64,000 nt of DNA from Diplolepis rosae (taxonomy: Eukaryota; Arthropoda; Insecta; Hymenoptera; Diplolepididae), in contig JAPYXD010000680.1 in NCBI GenBank assembly GCA_030998225.1, positions 6,944,001 to 7,008,000 of the forward strand, given 5' to 3'. Position 1 is the first letter of the stretch; every line of letters starts with the position of its first letter. The notes under the pieces were generated by a model. That model saw only the letters and a program-made list of their open reading frames with translations, was not told the DNA's origin and did not search any database. A program made the position numbers and the translations under genes. Below, piece after piece: positions 1 through 10,749 of the stretch.

Positions 1-1842
1 TATATTATCTCTCTTTATCTTTATGGATAAAACATCCATTTATAAACCTAAATTAATCATAAAAATTCCTTTCCATGAAGGAACTTTGTTCAATTATATG
101 GATCTTCGCCAGAAAACTGTAAAATTCAAGTTCCTTCAGTTTTTAAACGTTTTTATTATTCAATTTTTTTTTATTTACAATAGTATTAGGATAAAGTACT
201 TTTAATCGAAGTAGTTTCTAGTAAAGTATCGAAATTTCAGGTATTTCGTGGCAATGGAATTTCAATCTACATGAAGAAACTTTTTATATGAATTTTTACT
301 AATGTATTCTACAATTTAGGGGCAAACGTATCACTGAGAATTTGTAGATTTAATATGGCGGGTAAAAATGTTAAAAATTCTTTTATCTAAGTAAAACTCA
401 ATTTCATATGGTTTTTTCAAGTCACTGAAATCAAATCCGATTTTAAACTTTTACAGAATAACTTTCTTGTAATATGCTTCGCCATATTGTATCCGTTATT
501 TTGAATATGAAATTTCTGATGGTACATTTGAATTTAGAGACCCAAAGAAACTTAAGAAACAATATTCTTCCTGTAAATGAAAAGAAGCGAAACTTAGGAA
601 AGAATCTTACTAGTGTTAAATTAACTATTTATTTGTATATTAAATAAATAAAAATTGGTTTACTTTAAATGCATTTTATTTTTATTGATTGAAAGGCAAA
701 ATATTTTGATATTATATTATACTATATAAATAAACTTTTCATTTTATATAAATAAAATTCAATGAATAAAAACTCTATTTTCGTCCCAAATATACAGCGC
801 ACTTGTTCTCAATTTTAATCAGTTGTTTTTTCATCAATTTAAATCAGTGACTGATTTCTAGCTATACCACCAGTTGTTTTTGATCACATTCACTCAGAAA
901 TCAGTTGAAAAACAACCGACTGCGTAACTAGCATAGGAACTGGTTCGAATTAGTAAAAATAAAATTATTGTTTAAAATTGAAAAATATTGTACCTCAATT
1001 GTCTGCAAAGATCAATTTTACTGTGGAATTTATTCATTCTCGTAGAATTTGTTTAAAGAAAAATAGGATAAGATTATACACGTTCATAAAGTTAGTCCCT
1101 TCGAAAATTATGTTTTAAACGAACAAAACTCTTCTTTTATTGCGTTAAAATTTTAACGTAATTGAATAAAAATTGGCGAAATGGTACTGAATATAAAAAA
1201 ACGGTATTTTTGCAATATTGAAAAAACAAGAGTTGATTGAGCAAATTGATGGTCATTTTTGAATTTAGTGTACCCAAATTACCCTAAAAAAAGTTGTTAT
1301 ATCCCTTCGGCCAGTGTTATCAATGATTTAGACGCTTACGGACATGCGCATTTTTCTAAAAGTTACTAGATTCTCAGTTATTAATTAATTTTTTTCTGAC
1401 CAATTGAGACACCGGTTGTCCAGTCGAATTAGCATGGAAAGTTGGGAAACATGGATGTGAGAGCAAGATCCGAGATTTTGATTGGAATCGCTCAAAAATA
1501 CATTTTCTCATTTTACTCTTAAAATATCAGTTTTATGATGAAATTGTATCAAAGCAAAGTTGTAGAGCACAAAATTTGCTATAAAATGCTGTGGTTCGAA
1601 GTTGAAAGATTTAATTTTCCTCCGCCACAGCAGCCAAACAATAAATAAAAAATAGTCGAAAAACAGGTATTTTTTGCACGCGCATTTAAAATTGAAAATA
1701 TTAATACATCTAAATGGTTATTTTGCCTTTAGAATATTTAATTCTTTACCTTTCGAATGCTGAAAACCCGAGTTCAATATCTCTTTTAGTTACCGAGTAA
1801 TGTAATTATTTATTAATAATTTTCAAAATAACATAACTTTTA
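1..1842. other. AT-rich stretch, no gene recognised
   Basis: Low-complexity AT-rich sequence. The short open frames have no coding character. Around 245-360 the sequence resembles one half of the 279-bp family C MITE (shared wording with 54118-54396 near its left arm). Around 820-920 there is a cluster of short ATCAGT/ACTGAT words like those in family D MITEs. I see nothing else supportable. Confidence 0.4.
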
Positions 1843-2646
1843 CACTGAGAAAAATAGATACTAAAAATGAGATACTACACGGAGAAACTCTTCATTGCAA
1901 AATTTAGTATTATTATATTTATTTTTACTAAAAGTCAATAGGAAACGAGGATATAACGTCACTTGTTTAGAAATTACTATTTTGAATATTAAAGTATGGA
2001 GTTACTAATAATATTGGAGAAAATGGTGATATAATTGTACTTATGCCTAAAAACAAAAGCAAATTTTATTACTTGAAATAGTAAAATCGTAATGGACACA
2101 TCGAACGAATTATATTGAAGTAAACCCAATAAATGTTTCATTAATTGCTAAAAAAGAATGTTAAGTTTACAAAAGACAATAGTAAAGTCACATCTTCTGT
2201 CTAACCGAATTACCATAGTCTTTTGGAGATAGTGGAATCATATTTATAACTTTTCCTATCGAAAATAGGAAGTAATTGCACCTCCATGATATAAAAAAAT
2301 CAGTCATTCGTAAATTTTACCATAGTTCTTATTAGATTTTGTGAGCTACATAGAGAGAGTATTTATAAACATAGTTACATATTTACATACACATACACGT
2401 ATATATATATCCATATAAATAATAAACATACCAATGCACGCTCAAATACTAATTCAACGCAACTTAACCTAACTGCACAACGCACACATTCATAAATGCA
2501 TCGCAGTGATATGTCAATTTTGTCAATTACAATGTAGCAACTTCATTATATACTGAACTGTGGAAACTTTTACGATTTGTGAGGAAAAGCTCGGTAGTCC
2601 CTCTGGTAGAAAAAATCGTAAGTTAGAAAGGCGCCATATTCAAATG

Positions 2647-4155
2647 TAAAAAAATCTGCCCGCTTCGCGGGCACATTCTCATCCCGCGCTTCGCTCGCAA
2701 GTTTGAGCGCGCCTAGGGCGCGCAATTCGATCGTCGCGCTTCGCGCTCGGTCTTGTGCTCTTCGCATACATTTAAATTTATTTCTTATAATTTGATACTG
2801 AAGCTCAAACCAATTTTATAATAATATTACAGATGATGTGAATTACACATTTTCTCAAAGTCACTCTATTTCTTTTTTAATTTAAGTGAAACAGAAGATT
2901 TCAGTAACTTTTTAATAAATTACATGATTAAAAAAATTTATTTTCTTCCAAATCTCTCAAAAATAAAAAACAATCGTAGACTTTATTTAAGGAAACAATT
3001 TTGCAGAAAAACGCTTATTTCGTATCTCACATATTTTGGTGAAAAAAATCGAATTTTTTCAATATTAAAAATCAAAACATAAAATATACATCCTGTCCCG
3101 AAATGTCTTAATGAGAATTTGTAGACCTCATTTAGGCAAACAATTTTCCATCTAAACGTTTCTTCTGTATTACACATATTTTGTCTAAAAAATGCAATTT
3201 TTGAATTTTAACCGTATTTTTTGGAATTGAAACGAGATAGTACATTGTGCAACTAGGGAAAAAAAAATTTATTTTGCGAGTGTGAAGTTTGATGCCCGAG
3301 CAAAGCGAGGGTAACAACCACACGAGTAAAATAAATGTTTTTCCCGTGTTGCACACGATTTTTTTTCTACTAGCGGGCCAGAAAGTGGATTTGTTTGCCC
3401 CGCACGGGGCCATAAAGTCCACTTTATGGCCCGCTAGTAGAAAAAATATATGTTTTATCAGAAACTGTATTAGACAAAATTTGTAGATCTTTTTGAAACG
3501 AACAACTTTGTATTCTTACGTTTTTTTCGTATTTCGAATGTTATTGTTAAAAAATTGAATTTTGGATTTTCAATAGTTTTTATTTTAATTAAAAAGAAAA
3601 ATATGCATCTTATGAAAAAATGTTACAATTCAAATTTGTAGGTCTTTATGTAGAAAATAATATTGTATCATAACGTTTTTTCGTATCTCGTATAATTTAA
3701 CCGGAAAATGGAATTTTGATATTGACTTTTTTCGAATTTGAATATGCTGTAACATTTCTAATTTTGATTTAATCAAAAAATGTTATCAGGATAATTTGTA
3801 GAGATTTATGAGCACTATCAAAAACCAGTATTGAAATTTTTGATCTTTTCAAAAATTTATTTTCAAAAACACAAAAATAGTGCTCAATCCCTCAATTTTT
3901 ATTGGATGTGGCTGGTTAACAAACTTGTTCTTACTTTTTCGGCTCCGATAAAGTGTACCAAAGCTCAATTCAATCTGATAATTCTATCGAGAGTTATGCC
4001 GCACACGATCTACTACAGACAGACAGACAGACACTTTCGTAAAAACCGTTTTTTCTGACTCGGGGGGTCTCAAAACGTAAAGATTTGATGAAAATTTCGA
4101 AAGTCATTTTTCACATAAAACTAATACCTTCTCATCCATGATGAGAATGTAAAAA
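2647..4155 (+). repeat. Family A dispersed repeat, copy 1
   Basis: It starts with a GC-rich head (CCCGCTTCGCGGG hairpin, then GCGCGCCTAGGGCGCGC and CGCGCTTCGCGCTCG words). An AT-rich body of degenerate ~155-bp tandem units follows, recognisable by AATTTGTAGA at about 3115, 3478, 3635 and 3801. Next comes a conserved tail with a CAGA microsatellite (about 4015-4035), ACTTTCGTAAAAACCG and TCTCAAAACGTAAAG. It ends at a small hairpin, TTCTCATCCATGATGAGAA. The same text recurs at 20334, 23584/31276, 54888 and 57392. Short open frames inside it are by-products of the repeat. Confidence 0.85.
3236..3442. mobile_element. ~205-bp double-hairpin insertion within family A copy 1
   Basis: All other family A copies run straight through this point, so it is an insertion. 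It holds two adjacent stem-loops. The first pairs TGTGCAACTAGGGAAAAA (about 3247) with TTTTTCCCGTGTTGCACA (about 3340-3357). The second pairs TACTAGCGGGCC (about 3369) with GGCCCGCTAGTA (about 3427-3438), around a GCCCCGCACGGGGC core. A related broken copy lies at 32836-32985. No clear target duplication is seen. Confidence 0.6.
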
Positions 4156-5642
4156 TATATTACTATATCGGCCACCGACAAATAATCATAACGAGCACAT
4201 GGAGCGATTCTCGGGTAATATCAGAAACGTTCGGCGTATCTGACGTCACTCGGCAGTACATTTAATATTTCCAATGGGAATTTTGACAACGTACTATTCC
4301 AATATATGATGTATTCGATTGCAAAATATTCAAGTCTTTCTCTCTTTATTCTTCATTACTATTTACAATGGTAATTTCTCTAAACTATTTTGTAATTTTA
4401 ATTATTCAAAAGACCAATTCATGCATAGACAGTTTTACTTTTTATTTATATAGGTATCACTTATTTCTAGTTTCAATTTGCCATCAAAGATATTAATCTT
4501 TGCAACTCTCAATGGTAATTTATAAAGTTGCACTATATTTACAATTAGTTCAGAAAATGTATTTCCTCCTACCACTATGGTAAATAAAACTAGTTTTGTT
4601 ACTGGTATATCCTCGCTTCCTATTGACTTTTAGTAAAAATAAATATAATAATACTAGATTTTACAATGAAAAGTTTCTCCGTGTAGAATGTTGGATATTA
4701 CCTTATATCATCTAGATTATACTACATAATATCTAATATATTCTTTTAAATATACAAGATATTAATCACCAATAACAGTTTATATTCAAAATTTACATTA
4801 TTAGATATTAAACTGTAATATCTAAGATTTTTATAAACAGTAGCGTGTACGTGCCTGAGGAAAAGTCACGTGATCAGAGTGTTTGGATTCCATGTAATTT
4901 GTCTATCGCGCTCGCCCACAGTTTTGCCGGTCGCATGGTTTTTGGTTTCGACACTGAAATAATAATGTTGTGTCCATATGAAGTTTTGAAGTGTGATTTT
5001 CGAAAAATTTTTATATTACCAGTACTGAAATCAGTAAGTATCTATCTATATAAGTATATCATTTTTATACCTTCAATATTTGAAATGAATTTTCTAACCT
5101 CTCAGTAACTCGTTCTTTATGTAGCCGTTTTTAAATTCAACATCGAATCGGAATTTATTTACTGGAATTCGTAATAGTTTCCAAATCTTTACAATTATGT
5201 TGAACGTTTTTATAATCTCCATTTATTAACAGGTTGCCTTGACTTTGAGAATAATAATCAACAAAATATGGACTTGCGAAAACTCTTAGATCGAGGAATT
5301 CGAGAAAAAAATGAGATTATAAGAAAATTTTGAATTCCTTGATCAATCATTATTTACATCATGTTATATTTTCTTAATTTCATTTTTTCTTTCAATTTTT
5401 CAATCAGTCTTTTTACATAATTATTAGGCAATTGCATTCAATGACATAAATATTGACTTTAATTATCTAAGATATTACAGTTTAATATCTCAAATAGTAT
5501 GACCTGATATCTAATGTATTTTAGTTTAACATCTGAGATATTTCAAATTAACATATTAGGTTCTTTAATTTAATATCTTAGATATTGCGAAATAACATAT
5601 TTTTTGTTAATATCTACAGATACTTTGCTTCAATATCTAGAT

Positions 5643-7544
5643 TTGTTTCATGGAAATTAATCTTCTCTCTTTCAAAATAGCCCTTCAATAATAATATTGC
5701 TATTCTTGAAAGCAAAATTATCTATTTTTGCCTAAGGTCTAATTTTCGTGAACGAACTACCTTAATTTAAAACTGTTGAATTTTTTCATTTGTACATGAT
5801 TAAAATAGTAATTCCAACTTTGAAAAAAATGTTAAATTTATCATTCAATCTATTTTATTTCTTTTAAAGTCGATAGAAACTTTCTTAGGTCAAAGGATGA
5901 TAATTGTTGACATGTTTTTTATCAAAAACTGCACAACAGTTTGAAATTATACTTTAAAATCACCATGATTTAATTCTTCTCATTTTGATGAAAAACAAAA
6001 GCAAAATATTAAAAAATCAATGTATTTAACGATTTCAAAACGATTCAAAACAGTTGATAAGCAGACAGAATCTAATTCGTCTGTACAATTATTTCTTGAA
6101 GTTTACTATTATCAAAGATTTATAATTACACGAAATATTGCATATGGAAATAAAATATTTACATTTCTCAAACTAAATGAATTTGATCAATTTTACAAAA
6201 AAAAATTAGTAGCATACTTAGTTCCATGAACTTTTGAGCATTGGTAAGTTTTACAAAATTTTTGGTACTGCTTACTAAAAATATATAGTTGTGACCTTTT
6301 AGTCAGCATAACTAATATAGGATTTCTCTCAGTGTGTGTTAAATATTTCTATTAATAATTTTTAAAAAATGTTTATAAAATAAGAAATATTGGCAAATTG
6401 CCGAATACATTTTGTAAGCAGTGACAGCGTCACCTGCGCAATAGTGTCTTATTAAAAGTAATGAGTGGATAAGTGTGCTTTACATAGTCGTTAAGAACAA
6501 TAGCTAACGGTAAATAAAAACAGTAACATAAATTTTTTGTTTATTCTAATGCTTCTATTACTTATTTTTTATCACTTGTTAAATGTTTCCGATTTATTTT
6601 AATTTAAAATTTTATCCACGGAGGAAAGAATCGATATTCAGGGACTGAATTTGTCAAATGGCCTGCTTGGCCCATGGCCTTAGAGTACGTAAAATGGAAG
6701 TTACAAAAAATTTGAAAGTGTTATGCTGCTATTATCTTACTACATGGATAGACTTTATTCCGATTTTACAAAAAAAAAAAAAAAAAAAAAAATAGAAGAT
6801 AGCTGATATATTCAAAGATCTTTTTTTCTGCGTGGGAAGGAAACAGGTTGAGGATGCATGACATAAGATAATTAACGACGATTCCTACCTCTCTTTGCCG
6901 CAATTCGCAGTCTTGCATGGTTGGTCTTTCAAGATTCTAAAAGGGTGGGAGAAGATGTTCGAGGGGGTAGGGTAAAAGAAACAATCTGCGACGAATTCTG
7001 CTACTTGGGTGGCGGCACTGACTCCCTTCATTCCACTATTTCAAGAGAGAAATAACGTCCTCGGAACCAGACATTCAGCTCTCTCTAACGACTTCCAAGT
7101 TATTATTGAAAAAATGAAACTCCGGATGATTGATTACCACCAAACGAACTTGCAAATTCTCATAACTTCATCATTTTTTTTTCACTGGCAGACTGCAAAC
7201 TACTTTTTCATTCATTCGATTTCAACCCTACCGCTGTGTAGAAAAATTTTGGAGCTCTAATCAGGCTCCAATTAGGCTGTTCAAATGGAAATGTGGCGCT
7301 ATTCTAGCAGTCTGATGTGGCGCTAATTAGGAGTATAACGTTTTCATACCATCAAACGCTAATTATTCCAAGCAATTTTGGTGCTAGTTAGAGAATCTAT
7401 ACAGAATCTACATAATATAAAAATTAAAATAATGAAGGATTTTTTTTATTATAGGTATAATCAATGTCTTTTGTTTTCTGCACCTACGTTACTTAAAAAG
7501 AAAGTTAGGTTAACAAAGTAGCATCACTAATCTTAAAGCCAATG
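5643..7544. other. AT-rich stretch, no gene recognised
   Basis: No coding region is supported. A run of A follows 6770 (about 20 nt). The word TTTCTCTCAGTGTG at about 6325 could be a displaced family E terminus, but the sequence between it and 5642 does not match other copies. Nothing else was identified. Confidence 0.35.
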
Positions 7545-8305
7545 CAGGCCTCACAGTCCCTTTGGGATAAAAAATAGGGTGTATAGGGCCCATAGGGACC
7601 TTTTTTACGCTCATAGGGTACATTTTTTAACAAAAATTAGGTATGAAAGAAAGTTATTGAAAAGAATAAACTCTTAACAAAAGGTAAATAAAGACGTAAT
7701 ACTTTTTATTTTAGTACACAGAAAGATTTTCAAATTCAATAAATATCCCGTGCAGAAATTTCATTTAGGATATAGTAGGGCCCTGACTACTTTTCCCTAC
7801 TTCTAGTCGGGATCTAGTAGGGAAGAGTAGTCAGGCCCCATCTACTTCTGTAACGCTGTTTTAGGCAGGCCCTATTTTGGACATCTAGTCGGGCCCTGAT
7901 TGGAATACATATCTATTGCCTAACCGTACAATGGGGCCCCAGCTAGGACCTTTGTAGAATCTGATTAATATTTTTAACGTACTTTTTGTATTCAAATTAG
8001 GTAAATTATATTAACATTGAACAATTAAAAAATTTGCAAAGATTGTGCTTGATAAACTCATTATTAATGTTTTATGAAGTTCATTATGGTTTTGTGGGAT
8101 AAGAAATTTAAATTAATATTATTAATTAATGTACTAAATTCAAACTTCATAAATTTAAAAACTGTCCAATATTAGTTGCAATTAACCTATAAAAATTTAA
8201 AGTACGTTAAACATTAAACGATTTATAATAAAAATATTTATATCATATATTATATTAGTAAAGTATTTTTTTTATAGTTGAACGTTAATTTTGGATTTGT
8301 TTCTA

Positions 8306-8600
8306 GACGAAGAAAGTTTTTTTTATAGGTTTGTACTAATTTTGAATAATGTTTACTACAGTGTTTTTCGGTGGAGGGGCAAATGTGTCACTCTGAGAAA
8401 TTTTAGCAATAAAAATACTAAGCTTTAGAAAAATGATATGAAGCTTTAGTATAGGTTATAGAAAATTTTATTCAACCTATGGTAAAGTTTTTTATCATTT
8501 TTCTGAAGTTAAATATTTTAACCGGTAGAGTCTTAGTGACGTACCTGTCACTAAATTGAAAGATACTTTAGTGAAAATTCCTATAAAAAGTTTCTTCGTG
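8306..8600. mobile_element. Diverged family C palindromic MITE
   Basis: A ~295-bp imperfect palindrome flanked by TA (8304-8305 and 8601-8602). Its arms share wording with the 279-bp family C elements at 35521 and 54118: a GAAGAAA/TTTCTTC terminus, AAAAATACTAA, TGATATGAA and TTTAGTATA. It is older and more diverged. It lies downstream of the last exon of the DUF4806-like gene. Confidence 0.5.
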
Positions 8601-8698
8601 TAAACTGAATTTAAAGAAGTCATAGAAATGAGATTTTATGTTCAAAATAATTTTTATTATTACTTATGCACTCCAGTACATATTATTTTTGTATTATA

Positions 8699-10749
8699 TT
8701 ATTTACTCTGAATGCGATTTCTCTGACCCCCGTTCCAATCCTTGGTATTTGGAAAGATGCTCCCCAGGTCACTTTGGAAGACTTTTTCGGATAAGGTCAT
8801 TGCGGTAACTTTATCCTTATGGGTCTTCGAAATTATGGCTAAAATAATTAAACTTAGTTGCTTATTCAGAGTAAAAATGCAATGAAATGTTTTAAAATTT
8901 TACAAATATTCTTACCAAACATGCACTTGTACATCTTTGTGTCTTTAAAAATGGCTTTCGTACCGCTTGGTCTAATCGCAGTAAATTCCAAAGCTACGTT
9001 TTGAGACAAATATTTTTTTAATACGTTTGTTATAGTTTTCCTTGAAATTAATTCCCGGTCATAGAGGAGCGGCAATGAAGACATCTGTAAACAGATATAA
9101 ATCAATAATTACTTGCGGAAAAAATCATTTTTTAATTTTTCATCGAATTGACTGAAATCTGTAATCGATTGGAAAGGTAAATTCAAGTTGGCGAAAAATC
9201 CCTCCACTTCCAACGCAAGTGGCCCTGTTGAGTTTAATTTGGCTAAAATTATCCTTTGATTTCCTAAGATTTCTTTCAAATCCAATTGCTGGTCTCGAAG
9301 GAGCTTTTCAATCTTATCTGGAAAAAGAAATACATAATAATTTTATTTTTAACGAAATATTAGGCTGTAAATAATTGTGTACCAAGTATACCATTTGAGA
9401 TTTCGTATTTTCCTCGAGAAGTCTGTGGATTAGGAGATAAACGTCTGCTTACAATCTTATCTGAAAAAATTGTATGTAATTAATTTACTTTTGATCATAA
9501 AATTAGATTTTAAATATTTATGTATGTAACATACCATTTAAGCTCTTACTGACAGTTTTTCCTCGAGAAGTTCCTGGTTCAGGAAATACATATCTGCTTG
9601 GAATGTTGTCTGAAAAAATAATATATTATTCTTTTATTTTATACTTTGAGTGAATGAAAATTAAATTATAGATATCTGTTTATTTAATGTACCCTTTTTA
9701 TTCTTTTTACCCATCTTTTGAGGAGAAATTTCTGGTTCAGAAGTAGTTTCTGACTCCAGAGGCACACATCTGCTCAAAATATTATCTGAAAGAAATTGTA
9801 TAACAATTTTTTTTATAGTATTTAAAAAAAATAGATTTTTAATAATTATACATATATTTAACATACCATAAAAAGTCTTGTTTCCTGTTATTCCTCGAGA
9901 AACCCCTGGTTCAGAAAATAAATTTCTGCTTAGAATCTTGCCTGTAATATTTGTATACAATATTTTACTTCATTTTTGAAAAAATATAAGATTTTAAGCA
10001 GTTATGTATGTAATATACAATTTTTACTCTCTGTTTCCTTACTTTTTTGAGAAGCCTTTGGTTCAGGTGATAAACATCTTTTTTTATGGGGTATATCTCT
10101 GTCATCGTCTGAGAATGAGTCGTCACTATCTAAAAATCTGTCATATTCGAAATTTTTATCATAATTTTCTTTCCTTGAATCTTTTGTATATAATCGTTTA
10201 ACTGAAACTTCCTTGAGTGGAGGCACTTGCATGGCAGAGACGGTTTCGATACTGGTTTTAAATTTATTTGATTTAATGCTTCGACTAATTTCCTGAGACT
10301 TTTTTTCAGCCTCACTTTCTTCAACACCTGTAGTATACGCAAATTTTTGACTTTCTAATTTTTTTAGTTTAGCCAAAGCTTCTTCGTAATTTCCTGAAAA
10401 ATATATTTAGATTTACATATTGAAATACAAATTTAATAATTTATGATCATTAAAAATGATGAATTTTACCTGCATGACCCTTCAAAACAATGGAAAAACT
10501 TGGCCATTCTTGTGGAGGTGGAGCTTGATTTTTAATTAAATCATTCAAAAAATGTGTGGATCTCTAAGTGTAAGGTGGTGGCATAAATTTAGTAACAAGG
10601 CTGTTTTTGTCTAAATCATACGTAATCCAGGCCGTCGGGACAAAATCGATTTCCTTGAGAGCAGAGTTCGATGTGTCATCAATGAATTCAATCAGTTGAT
10701 ACACTTTCGTAGAAACTTCTTCATTTTTTAAATTATTTGTGTTCGCCAT
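8699..10749 (-). pseudogene. DUF4806-like protein gene, nine exons, inside the EnSpm-like element
   Basis: Minus-strand exons read from GT-AG borders and conserved phase: 10749-10470, 10393-10043, 9941-9867, 9785-9711, 9609-9535, 9460-9392, 9317-9113, 9084-8916 and 8838-8699. Exon 1 gives an N-terminal block with FVPTAWITYD, then PPPQEW. Exon 2 opens with NYEEALAKLKKLES. This is the N-terminal pattern of insect DUF4806 proteins, of unknown and possibly DNA-linked function. Exons 3-6 are short repeats. Exons 7-9 resemble the C-terminal DUF4806 domain, ending TKDWNGGQRNRIQSK then TAA. Damage: an in-frame TAG at 10566-10564 in exon 1. Exons 7 and 8 are separated by only 28 nt (9112-9085), which look like GT...AG but are too short for an intron and change the frame if removed; read through, they contain TAA. 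A non-coding 5' exon may end at 11236 (GTGAGT donor), with an acceptor just before the ATG. Confidence 0.65.
9392..9941 (-). repeat. Four tandemly duplicated short exons of the DUF4806-like gene
   Basis: Exons 9941-9867, 9785-9711 and 9609-9535 are each exactly 75 nt; 9460-9392 is 69 nt. All begin and end in phase 1, so each can be gained or skipped without a frame change. Each encodes a variant of the same peptide, (D/G)(K/N)I(L/P/V)SR followed by a PEP/SEP-like segment, often SRG. Introns between them are short (about 74-102 nt), with similar TTTTTTCAG acceptors and GGTATGTT-like donors. The first six codons of exon 7 (DKIEKL) look like a further derivative, and the end of exon 2 (CLSPEPKAS) is similar. 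This is tandem exon duplication within a transposon gene. Confidence 0.75.

Larger units (their letters stand above)
1878..4683. mobile_element. Element B: TIR transposon with TA duplication, carrying nested inserts
   Basis: The ends are inverted copies about 77 bp long (1878-1954 and 4607-4683), beginning CACGGAGAAAC, with about four mismatches by eye. A TA dinucleotide flanks each end (1876-1877 and 4684-4685), and the host sequence is a single TA in the intact family E copies. TA duplication and terminal CACGG suggest a Tc1/mariner-type non-autonomous element. It has no transposase. It contains family A copy 1, so its own length is about 1.3 kb. Confidence 0.8.
1843..5642 (+). mobile_element. 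Family E TIR element, copy 3, interrupted by element B
   Basis: The left end CACTGAGAAAAATAGATACT matches the outer end of copy 2 (61566, reverse strand). The text is interrupted after 1877 and resumes at 4684. The join reads exactly as the uninterrupted copies do, with a TA duplicated by the insertion. From 4686 to about 5642 it parallels copy 1 (58490-59447), including the CACGTGCC and CACGTGATC words and the many ATATCTAAGATATTA-like motifs. The right terminus present in copies 1 and 2 is missing after about 5642, so this copy is 3'-truncated or diverged there. No coding capacity is seen. It is a non-autonomous DNA transposon by inference. Confidence 0.7.

Noticed and set aside
3132..3486. 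Overlapping open frames on both strands
   Set aside because: They translate the arms of the double-hairpin insertion; the two frames mirror each other and have no motif.
6770..6792. Poly-A run as a retroposon tail
   Set aside because: No recognisable LINE, SINE or processed gene lies upstream of it and no target duplication was seen.
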